DNA of 19,257 nucleotides from Ignavibacteriales bacterium UBA1304. Lineage in GTDB: Bacteria; Bacteroidota; Ignavibacteria; Ignavibacteriales; Ignavibacteriaceae. The position numbers were made by a program, and so were the translations under genes. The stretch covers positions 1 through 19,257 of the forward strand of contig DBTY01000005.1 of NCBI GenBank assembly GCA_002307295.1, written 5' to 3'. Below are positions 14,373 through 19,257 of the stretch, piece by piece; the first letter of the stretch is position 1; every line of letters starts with the position of its first letter. A model generated the notes under the pieces. The model was not told the origin of the DNA. It saw nothing but the letters and a program-made list of their open reading frames with translations, and ran no database searches.

Positions 14373-15497
14373 ATGATTCCACGTAATTACAATCTTGAAG
14401 AATTAATTCAAAAAAATAAAGTATTGGTAATCTATGGCGCGCGTAGAGTTGGGAAAACTACTTTACTCATGGATTTTTTGAATAAAACTAAATTGAAGTA
14501 CAAACTTGATTCAGGCGACAATATTAGAGTACAGCAAATATTTAACTCGCAGGATTTTGACGAGTTGCTTGAGTATGCCGAAGGTTACGATCTAATTGCA
14601 ATTGACGAAGCCCAGCAAATTAAAAATATAGGAATGGGGCTAAAAATATTAGTCGACCAAAAACCAGGCATTCAAATAATAGCCACAGGTTCGTCTTCCT
14701 TCAGGCTACGCCAAAATATTGGCGAACCATTGACTGGAAGAAAGCGGACTATAACCATATTTCCGTTTTCTCAATTAGAACTTTTAAATAAATACAATAA
14801 ATTTGAACTGAAAGATAAACTTGAAGAATATCTAATATTTGGTTCATATCCCGAAATTGCTTTAGAACCAGATATAAATAAAAAAATTGAAGCTTTAAGA
14901 GAACTTACAGACTCTTATCTCTTAAAAGATATTTTGAGCTTAGATAATATTAAAAATCCCCGGCCGATACATGACCTTTTGAAACTAATCAGTTTTCAGG
15001 TTGGGAGCGAAGTATCCTTAAATGAACTGGCGCGCCAGATCAGAATAGACGCAAAGACCGTCGACCGTTATTTGCAACTTCTTGAAAATGCTTTTGTTAT
15101 AAAAAGAGTAGGCGGATACAGCGGCAATATGAGAAACGAAGTTACTGCAAAAGCCAAGTATTACTTTTGGGATAATGGAATCCGGAATGCGTTGATTTCA
15201 CAATTTAACAAATTGGAAAACAGAAACGATACCGGAGCTTTGTTTGAAAATTTTGTAATTACCGAGAGAATGAAATCTAACGCATATCTGAATAAGTATG
15301 GCGAAGCTTATTTTTGGCGGACATACAGCCAGCAGGAAATAGATTACGTTGAAGAAATTGACTCAATACTGCACGGTTATGAAATAAAATGGTCTGAAAA
15401 AGCAAAGGCAAAACGGCCTTCTTTATGGAATTATCACGGCTCGCAATATCAAATAATAAACAGGAGCAATTATTTAGATTTTATTTTCCAGCAATAA
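14373..15497 (+). CDS. AAA_14 / DUF4143 family ATPase
   Basis: This is a 374-residue protein. The Walker A motif is GARRVGKTT (22-30) with K28 binding phosphate; Walker B is DLIAIDEAQ (73-81) with D78/E79; the sensor-like segment is IATGSSSF (103-110). These form the AAA_14 domain (about 15-135). After a linker, about 175-374 matches the DUF4143 layout: a helix-turn-helix-like stretch (LNELARQIRIDAKTVDRYLQ, about 217-235) and a C-terminal half with D324 and E337-I-K339, a pattern resembling PD-(D/E)xK nuclease folds. Family members are widespread, multi-copy and accessory in bacteria and archaea, and their biological role is not settled. The ATG at 14373 has GAG eight bases upstream. It stands alone with repeats in its leader. 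Confidence 0.9.
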   Translation: MIPRNYNLEELIQKNKVLVIYGARRVGKTTLLMDFLNKTKLKYKLDSGDNIRVQQIFNSQDFDELLEYAEGYDLIAIDEAQQIKNIGMGLKILVDQKPGIQIIATGSSSFRLRQNIGEPLTGRKRTITIFPFSQLELLNKYNKFELKDKLEEYLIFGSYPEIALEPDINKKIEALRELTDSYLLKDILSLDNIKNPRPIHDLLKLISFQVGSEVSLNELARQIRIDAKTVDRYLQLLENAFVIKRVGGYSGNMRNEVTAKAKYYFWDNGIRNALISQFNKLENRNDTGALFENFVITERMKSNAYLNKYGEAYFWRTYSQQEIDYVEEIDSILHGYEIKWSEKAKAKRPSLWNYHGSQYQIINRSNYLDFIFQQ

Positions 15498-15897
15498 CAT
15501 AGGGGATTTGTTGTAATGGTTCAAGGGAAAAAGGAGAAATTGAGGTTGATAAAACAGCAATGAATTCTTAACTTAACATTTAATAAAAATTGGGTTTAAT
15601 ATTTATTCGATATGCAATTTAATTATCGAAAGAAGTCTCCAACAGAAGAAATAATAAAAAATAATTAATAAATTAATTGAAAATTGGAAATAACTATGAG
15701 GCGCAATTATAAATCGAGAACCTTAAAAAAAACAAAAAAAGTTGTAACAAAAAAAAGTTGTAAAAAGCTAAATTCCCTCCGACCAAAACGATTAAAGTTA
15801 ATATGGGAAAAAACATCAAGACCAACTCTTGGAAAAGGCGACGGTGGAGGATAAATATTGAAGCTAATTATTTTAAAAACTTGAGGATCAATAAATT
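15498..15897 (+). other. 400-bp region between ATPase and membrane protein genes
   Basis: Apart from the 52-residue basic ORF (15696-15854) this is A+T-rich with short A-runs and no terminator with a convincing stem. The first 198 bases show no feature I can support; a promoter for the downstream pair presumably lies here. Confidence 0.5.
15696..15854 (+). CDS. Very basic 52-aa peptide ending GKGDGGG (possible small gene)
   Basis: The ORF runs from ATG at 15696 to TAA at 15852-15854. The first 40 residues are rich in Lys/Arg (MRRNYKSRTLKKTKKVVTKK) and the end is TLGKGDGGG. A GGA lies about eight bases before the ATG. It ends 43 bases before the membrane protein gene at 15898 on the same strand. 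A direct repeat in the DNA (AAAAAAAGTTGTAA twice near 15735-15765) encodes the Lys-rich part, so low-complexity A-rich DNA could produce this by chance. The Gly-rich tail, Trp37 and tight placement favour a real gene. No family is recognised. Confidence 0.4.
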   Translation: MRRNYKSRTLKKTKKVVTKKSCKKLNSLRPKRLKLIWEKTSRPTLGKGDGGG

Positions 15898-16365
15898 ATG
15901 TGGAATACAATTTATAATTTCATAAAAACATTTTTGAAAGAAGACAAAGTTCTAAAAGATCGGACTGAGGTTCTGGCCTTATATAATAAAAGTAGTATAA
16001 AAGCTAGTGATGTAAATAGACAATTAGGATTTGCTGGAATAGGAATAATATGGTTGTTTAGAAATAGTATACTTATATCTTCTGCCAAAGAAAAATTCAT
16101 TATTCCAGAAGAATTATTTAAACCAGCTACACTTATAATATTTAGTCTAGGAATAGATCTATTACAATATATTATTGCTACAGCTATATGGGGGATAACA
16201 AATAGATATTTAGAATTAAATGAATTAGAAAAAGAAGCTTCAGGAAAATTCAGTAGATTTTCCCCAATTCCCATATTATGCTTATTTTGGTTAAAAATGA
16301 TCGCAATGTTATTCGGATATATATTAATAATTATTTTCATTTATAATAACATCATGTTTAAATAG
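15898..16365 (+). CDS. Three-span membrane protein of unknown function
   Basis: This is a 155-residue protein. The N-terminal about 40 residues are amphipathic and charged (MWNTIYNFIKTFLKEDKVLKD), then DVNRQLGFAGIGIIWLF leads into a first hydrophobic helix (about 43-62). A second helix pair region follows (about 77-98, IIFSLGIDLLQYIIATAIWG), then a polar stretch with many Glu (102-118) and a last helix (about 125-150). The IYN/YNKSS...NRQLGF.GI.IIW and DLLQY...AIW pattern is one I associate with small unnamed bacterial membrane proteins of accessory regions, without a function. It follows the basic peptide closely. It could be an effector or an antitoxin-paired protein, but nothing in the sequence proves this. 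Confidence 0.65.
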   Translation: MWNTIYNFIKTFLKEDKVLKDRTEVLALYNKSSIKASDVNRQLGFAGIGIIWLFRNSILISSAKEKFIIPEELFKPATLIIFSLGIDLLQYIIATAIWGITNRYLELNELEKEASGKFSRFSPIPILCLFWLKMIAMLFGYILIIIFIYNNIMFK

Positions 16366-16431
16366 TATCATTTAATCGAATAATTAAATTAATTTCCCCT
16401 GCCCCTTAACTTCCATTTTTATTCCATCAAA

Positions 16432-16695
16432 TCACTTCCCAAATTTAGGCCCTTCATCTAATTTTATTTCCGGTGGTATAATCTGATAATAAGACAAACT
16501 CTTTATATTATCATCCTTAAAATTAATAATCCTTACTCCGTATTTCTTTCTTATATCTGTAATCCTGCCGTGAATATTGGCATAACCGTAGTGATTAACT
16601 CCGAAAATTTTTTCTAAAATCACGGTTGTGCTATGGGCGTTTCCGTCTAAAAGCAAATCGTAAATTTTACTTATCTGACTTATTTTATTTTCCAT
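16432..16695 (-). CDS. HTH_39-like helix-turn-helix protein (phage type)
   Basis: This is an 87-residue protein. Residues 5-70 read as a winged helix: ISQISKIYDLLLDGNAHST then ILEKIFGVNHYGYANIHGRI (about 26-45) and TDIRKKYGV followed by a short beta wing. This is the pattern of HTH_39-type proteins common in phages, where the recognition helix is the GRITDIRKKYG segment. The tail (72-87) is charged and ends PKFGK. The ATG at 16695 lies inside the end of the previous gene, an 11-base overlap, so it is probably translated by coupling. It is the last gene of the micro-operon. A DNA-binding or regulatory role is inferred. Confidence 0.7.
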   Translation of the reverse strand: MENKISQISKIYDLLLDGNAHSTTVILEKIFGVNHYGYANIHGRITDIRKKYGVRIINFKDDNIKSLSYYQIIPPEIKLDEGPKFGK

Positions 16696-16885
16696 AGTGA
16701 TTAATAAACTTAGTATTGTACTTATTAATAAAATCCCTTATAGCCTCGGACATTGTGGTCTTATTCTTCATCGTAGCTTCATCAAATAAATCGTGAGCTT
16801 CTTGAGGAACAATAGACTGAACTCTGATTAATCCGTTATTTCCAGAATAAGCTTTAGTGTTTTTAACTTGATTTTTCTTGGACAT
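16685..16885 (-). CDS. Ribbon-helix-helix (CopG/Arc-like) small protein
   Basis: This is a 66-residue protein. After a basic leader (1-17), GLIRVQSIVPQEAHDLFDEATMKNKTTMSEAIRDFINKY (split here: GLIRVQSIVPQ 18-28, TMSEAIRDFINKY 44-56) fits a beta strand followed by two helices, the ribbon-helix-helix fold that dimerises and binds DNA through the strand. Such proteins act as plasmid or phage repressors, antitoxins or relaxosome factors. There is no toxin-like partner of recognisable type next to it. It begins one base after the stop of the 43-residue gene and overlaps the HTH gene that follows. No Shine-Dalgarno is visible. Confidence 0.65.
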   Translation of the reverse strand: MSKKNQVKNTKAYSGNNGLIRVQSIVPQEAHDLFDEATMKNKTTMSEAIRDFINKYNTKFINHYGK

Positions 16886-16886
16886 A

Positions 16887-17018
16887 TTAAATATTTTTAG
16901 GTTGATAAACAGTTTTCCCGGCTAAAGTATTTTTGCTTAAATATTTCCAGTTATTAAATTTCTTAGTCCGGCCTTTTCTAAGAGATTGTTTATATTCTAA
17001 AATAGTTTCTTTTTTCAT
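16887..17018 (-). CDS. 43-aa basic small protein of unknown function
   Basis: The ORF runs from ATG (17018-17016) to TAA (16889-16887) and encodes 43 residues, beginning MKKETILEYKQSLRKGRTKK and ending YQPKNI. It is basic with two aromatic clusters and has no recognised family. It starts two bases after the zinc-ribbon gene's stop and its own stop is one base before the ribbon-helix-helix start, so position rather than homology argues for reality. Confidence 0.5.
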   Translation of the reverse strand: MKKETILEYKQSLRKGRTKKFNNWKYLSKNTLAGKTVYQPKNI

Positions 17019-17020
17019 AA

Positions 17021-17158
17021 TTATTTATTAATTAATTGTTTATTACATTTTGGGCAATTAGTTATATTTTTATTTTGTTCTCTTTTAGGTATTTTATATT
17101 TATTAGTCCAAAAAGTATAATCACAATTGAAACAATAAAACATTTCTGCTAACTTCAT
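17021..17158 (-). CDS. 45-aa zinc-ribbon protein (CxxC...CxxC)
   Basis: The ORF runs from ATG (17158-17156) to TAA (17023-17021) and encodes 45 residues. C9-x-x-C12 (YCFNC) and C35-x-x-C38 (NCPKC) are spaced by 22 residues, a classic treble of beta hairpins binding one zinc ion. Small stand-alone zinc ribbons are typical of phage and mobile-element early genes, where they bind nucleic acid or remodel host proteins. The regular cysteine spacing in this A+T-rich DNA is strong evidence that the frame is coding. Gaps to both neighbours are one or two bases. Confidence 0.65.
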   Translation of the reverse strand: MKLAEMFYCFNCDYTFWTNKYKIPKREQNKNITNCPKCNKQLINK

Positions 17159-17159
17159 A

Positions 17160-17273
17160 TTAATAATTACTAATAAAATTTCTTAATCCAGTTTTATATT
17201 GTCTTCGCCATTTTCTTCCTGCTGCGCCTCTTCCGCTCTTGCTACTCACTTTAATTTGGTGTTTATGAGCCAT
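17160..17273 (-). CDS. 37-aa highly basic small protein
   Basis: The ORF runs from ATG (17273-17271) to TAA (17162-17160), 37 residues with a run SGRGAAGRKWRRQYKTGLRN (13-32). It has ten or more Arg/Lys and one acidic residue or none, suggesting nucleic-acid binding. No family is recognised. It starts one base after the stop at 17275 and ends one base before the zinc-ribbon start. Guanine-rich codons here differ from the A+T-rich surroundings, which also supports coding. Confidence 0.5.
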   Translation of the reverse strand: MAHKHQIKVSSKSGRGAAGRKWRRQYKTGLRNFISNY

Positions 17274-17274
17274 A

Positions 17275-17604
17275 TTATTTATCTTTATAATCTTCAATTA
17301 AATTTGGTAACTTCCCCATAATCCAACCCATAAATAAAGGATACTCGCCTTTCCCTAATTCTCTCTCTATTAAAAATCTTTGCTTTTGGCTTGGACTTTT
17401 ACCTTTTTCAAATTTAATGTCTGCGTTAGTTTTTAAGTTAATAACGTTGTCTATGCGTTCAACTTTCAAACGGTATTTAATAATTGGTAAATCGTCGCTT
17501 TCGGAGTCTTCTTTTTCTTCGCTCACCCTTTGGGCAATTAAGAATATTCCGTAATCAGTTTGAGACAAAAGTTTTTCATCGGTGGCTAAATCTCTAACGT
17601 TCAA
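17275..17604 (-). CDS. Phage-like hypothetical protein, start uncertain (possibly the 3' part of a broken gene)
   Basis: The open frame gives 109 residues if it starts at a TTG (17604). No ATG occurs until residues 92-96 in FMGWIM, and no ribosome site suits the TTG. The sequence has alternating strands (DYGIFLIAQRV, IIKYRLKVERIDNVINL) and a conserved-looking end, GEYPLFMGWIMGKLPNLIEDY (split: GEYPLFMGWIMG 86-97). The same frame continues upstream past one TAA into DKSDWNKEDNYKFVN, so the gene may originally have been longer. I recognise no function. It is the first fairly intact member of the minus-strand chain, one base before the 37-residue gene. Confidence 0.5.
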   Translation of the reverse strand: MNVRDLATDEKLLSQTDYGIFLIAQRVSEEKEDSESDDLPIIKYRLKVERIDNVINLKTNADIKFEKGKSPSQKQRFLIERELGKGEYPLFMGWIMGKLPNLIEDYKDK

Positions 17605-17613
17605 TAAAACAAT

Positions 17614-17735
17614 TTAATTCACAAATTTATAATTATCCTCCTTATTCCAGTCACTTTTATCTCGGCGAAGTCTTGCCTTTAGCTTCAGTGTCGACTATAA
17701 ACATAGAGTATTTATATTCGGTTAGTGTCCAAGAC
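17614..17735 (-). pseudogene. Probable 5' remnant of the gene at 17275 (nonsense codon and frameshift)
   Basis: In frame with 17275-17604, bases 17694-17614 encode STLKLKARLRRDKSDWNKED-NYKFVN before a TAA at 17616-17614. A different frame (17704-17657, extending back to about 17735) encodes SWTLTEYKYSMFIVDTEAKG and then stops. Joining the two needs one frameshift near 17675 and removal of one stop, giving a continuous coding-like sequence into NVRDLATDEK. The strong AAGGAGG at 17643-17637 has no start in frame after it and here simply encodes Asn-Lys-Glu-Asp. Sequencing errors or a true ancestral frame could also explain this. Confidence 0.4.
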
Positions 17736-18050
17736 TTTATTAATATCTTCTATAATCCCCCCAGAATTCCGATAGGGGGACTAAGAAAAAACTAATTATC
17801 TTCCGCCATACCAGATTCAAAATCTGGCTCTCCCAACGGCTCATCGGGGATATCAATAGTTTCCCCCTCTTTCATTTCTTTTTCTTTCGGCTGCCAAGTG
17901 TCTAACTCGGCGTAAAGTTTACCATTTTGCGATTCTTTTAAATTTAAATTAACATAACCACTGGCGTTAGCCTTTGAGTGTAAATAAGCGATAAACTTAT
18001 TTACGTTAAAGGATAAACTACCCTTTATAAATTCTGGCGCACCTTCTCTT

Positions 18051-18080
18051 GTTAACTTTTGCTCAGTTAACTTTTGCTCA
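18051..18080. repeat. Perfect 15-bp tandem duplication
   Basis: GTTAACTTTTGCTCA occurs twice in a row (18051-18065 and 18066-18080). It is a multiple of three and in the open minus-strand frame repeats EQKLT, so it does not shift the frame. It looks like recent replication slippage. Confidence 0.9.
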
Positions 18081-18100
18081 ATATCGTAATAATTGACATT

Positions 18101-18120
18101 ATGTAAAAAACGCTTTACAT
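18101..18120. repeat. 7-bp inverted repeat at the accessory-region edge (operator or terminator-like)
   Basis: ATGTAAA (18101-18107) and TTTACAT (18114-18120) are exact inverted copies six bases apart. The site lies where the accessory frames end and upstream of the divergent secreted-protein gene, so it could be an operator for the small HTH or ribbon-helix-helix proteins. The plus strand follows with TTTTATTT, so a weak terminator is the alternative. Confidence 0.35.
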
Positions 18121-18297
18121 TTTATTTGTAATTAAAAGTCATGTTCATAAAGCAAGAACAAACTAATAATTTGATAAAAACATGATAAATTAATTATCCC
18201 TTTTAGAGTAATAAAAGGATTCAAATTTCAGTGGGAGAATGATTGTGGGAAAAGGTGCGGGAAAGCTTTTCAGGTTAATAATTTTAATAAGGCCAAA

Positions 18298-19158
18298 ATG
18301 AAAAAGCTCTTTTTTAGCAATCAGCGCACCAAATTTGTTTTGGCGGCTCTAGTAATCTTCCTGTTTTTGAGCGGTCAAAAACTTTTTGCGCAAAACGAGG
18401 ACTTTACTGTTTATTGGACAAGCCACAGTATTAACAGTTGGGCGTCGAACTATACTCCCAAAATAAACGAACCGGTAACCATAACAGTAGAGCTTGAGTC
18501 GCCGGTGGATTTTTATCAAAGTGGAAACATAGGATTCACTATCCAGCCGGGAATGGAATTATTAAGCGGGACAAACAGATATACATGCAAGTTAAAGAAA
18601 GGAGAAAAAGTATCAATTAAGGCAGTAGTAAAATTTACGGAAAGGAAAGTATTTGATCTAAATGTTGATTGCGGCAAAAGCGTGCGTAAATTATATTCCA
18701 TATATGTAGATGGAGCCTTTAGAGAAAATAGCGATATTTCCAGTTATAGGTATTCCGTTAACCTTGATAAAAAAGCGCTTGAATCAATGAAAAAAGATTC
18801 CTTGAAGGATAAAAAGTTATATTATGAACCTAAAGAGTATAATAGTCCGCTACCCGAGTTATTGAATGAAGCATCCGTATATCAAAGCAGTCCAGGCGGC
18901 ATAAGACTTGAGTTTAACAGAACTAAAAGCTTATTTTTATATACTAAGTATGATTCTCTGAATATTGAAGCCACAAAGAAGTATAATCTTGAAGTAGTTT
19001 ACTATAACTTAAACCAAGAATTCAAAAGTATTCACAAAGGATTTAGAGAAATAAAAAAAGCGATATATGAAAAACGCCAGGCGTTGAAGAAGCAAGAACT
19101 CCAGAAACAAAATCTGGGGAAAAGCGGCGCTAAATCTAAAACGGCTCCGGAGGAATAG
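18298..19158 (+). CDS. Secreted protein of unknown function
   Basis: This is a 286-residue protein with an N-terminal signal peptide (MKKLFFSNQR basic start, hydrophobic core, probable cleavage after LFAQ at residue 32). Residues about 50-130 look like a beta-sandwich (NEPVTITVELES, NIGFTIQPGMELL, EKVSIKAVVKF) of the CARDB/Ig-like kind used in surface proteins, with two cysteines (C97, C125) that could form a disulfide. Residues about 165-225 have no recognised pattern. The last about 55 residues are Lys/Gln-rich and probably helical. There is no T9SS sorting domain and no lipobox, so it is periplasmic or released. AAGG lies six to nine bases before the ATG. The IS end begins 76 bases after its stop. 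Confidence 0.7.
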   Translation: MKKLFFSNQRTKFVLAALVIFLFLSGQKLFAQNEDFTVYWTSHSINSWASNYTPKINEPVTITVELESPVDFYQSGNIGFTIQPGMELLSGTNRYTCKLKKGEKVSIKAVVKFTERKVFDLNVDCGKSVRKLYSIYVDGAFRENSDISSYRYSVNLDKKALESMKKDSLKDKKLYYEPKEYNSPLPELLNEASVYQSSPGGIRLEFNRTKSLFLYTKYDSLNIEATKKYNLEVVYYNLNQEFKSIHKGFREIKKAIYEKRQALKKQELQKQNLGKSGAKSKTAPEE

Positions 19159-19234
19159 AATTACATTATAAACTATAAAACAAAAGAGATTTTTATCTCA
19201 AATTCCGATAAAATGAGATTATTCCAGACAGTAT

Positions 19235-19257
19235 GGGAGTGTAAAATAGTTTGTGTA
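19235..19257. mobile_element. Insertion sequence terminal inverted repeat (right window edge)
   Basis: GGGAGTGTAAAATAGTTTGT plus GTA forms a 23-base sequence exactly complementary to 2-24. The IS body would extend beyond the window. The bases just before it (gacagtat) differ from those just inside the left copy (cgaggcttt), so the two are probably separate insertions rather than two views of one copy. Confidence 0.75.

Larger units (their letters stand above)
17792..18121 (-). pseudogene. Open frame without start codon, acidic C-terminus (5'-truncated phage-like gene)
   Basis: The minus-strand frame is open for 109 codons from a stop at 18124-18122 to TAG at 17794-17792. It has no ATG, GTG or TTG in its first two thirds, yet the translation looks coding: EFIKGSLSFNVNKFIAYLHS, GYVNLNLKESQNGKLYAELD, TWQP, then a tail IDIPDEPLGEPDFESGMAEDN shortened here as DIPDEPLGEPDFES. 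The short acidic tail is like those of single-stranded-DNA-binding proteins, but no OB fold is demonstrated. Near its 5' end a 15-bp tandem duplication (18051-18080) adds LTEQK. It probably lost its beginning at a mobile-element boundary. Confidence 0.45.

Noticed and set aside
15912..16340. 142-codon minus-strand ORF opposite the three-span membrane protein
   Set aside because: The plus-strand frame has a more plausible helix and charge pattern and a start beside the upstream peptide; the antisense frame is mostly the mirror of its hydrophobic codons.
16370..16389. ATTTAAT/ATTAAAT inverted repeat after the membrane protein gene as terminator
   Set aside because: It is an all-A/T stem with no U-rich tail, as expected by chance in such DNA.
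17637..17643. Strong Shine-Dalgarno AAGGAGG on the minus strand
   Set aside because: No start codon in a useful frame follows at proper distance, and the bases read as Asn-Lys-Glu-Asp in a coding-like frame.
17756..17780. TCCCCC/GGGGGA hairpin as terminator of the truncated frame
   Set aside because: The six-pair stem has a 13-base loop and no T-tract on either strand, so it is not a convincing terminator.
17792..17845. tRNA-Gln-like stretch on the minus strand: a perfect anticodon-type arm CCAGA-TTTTGAA-TCTGG after GTTGGGAGAGC
   Set aside because: The D-arm-like and anticodon-like parts resemble tRNA-Gln(TTG), but there is no acceptor stem, no TTCGA T-arm and no pairing D-stem, and the bases also encode the coherent acidic tail GEPDFESGMAEDN. 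I treat it as coincidence or at most a tRNA scar.

Overview
The window looks like chromosomal DNA from an Ignavibacteriota-like member of the FCB group. The clearest sign is a C-terminal type IX secretion (T9SS) sorting domain opening with NYPNPFNPTT. A PorV/PorQ-family outer-membrane protein sits next to it, the DNA is A+T-rich, and many genes lack a strong Shine-Dalgarno. Both ends carry the same perfect 23-bp sequence in inverted orientation (2-24 and 19235-19257). These look like the ends of two copies of one insertion sequence lying just outside, so the window is either a contig broken at IS copies or the inside of an IS-flanked segment. The left copy cuts into the first gene.

Layout: 1-2649 is a 5'-truncated secreted metzincin-like metalloprotease with beta-helix, helical and T9SS domains, closed by a good terminator. 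2883-4161 holds a PorV-like barrel protein and a DUF2905 membrane protein, with a bidirectional terminator. 4216-5053 (minus) holds a TlpA/ResA-type thiol-disulfide lipoprotein and a small single-span protein. 5280-8064 holds two 345-aa polytopic membrane paralogs whose promoter/leader DNA was copied with them, with a small secreted, probably barrel, protein between. 8147-9442 is hemL (tetrapyrrole synthesis). It converges on carB-carA (9664-13931, minus), a translationally coupled carbamoyl-phosphate synthase whose motifs resemble the eukaryotic CAD/CPS II type. The hemL/carB junction carries a long hairpin and a striking 18-bp-arm palindrome.

From about 13.95 kb to 18.1 kb the DNA is accessory. 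An A+T-rich leader with repeated palindromes precedes an AAA_14/DUF4143 ATPase. Then come a 52-residue very basic peptide ending GKGDGGG and a three-span membrane protein, possibly a two-gene module. Next is a minus-strand run of six very small ORFs joined end to end (0-2 nt gaps or short overlaps), including ribbon-helix-helix, HTH_39-like and CxxC...CxxC zinc-ribbon proteins. This resembles a phage or plasmid early region. Its upstream end looks decayed: reading frames there lack start codons and are broken by stops and a possible frameshift. The last gene (18298-19158) encodes an unrecognised secreted protein.

The housekeeping genes are ordinary. The parts most worth checking are the IS-bounded ends, the micro-gene operon with its decayed head, the basic-peptide/membrane-protein pair, and the duplicated membrane genes with their copied leader. 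All calls come from reading the sequence; no database search was run.
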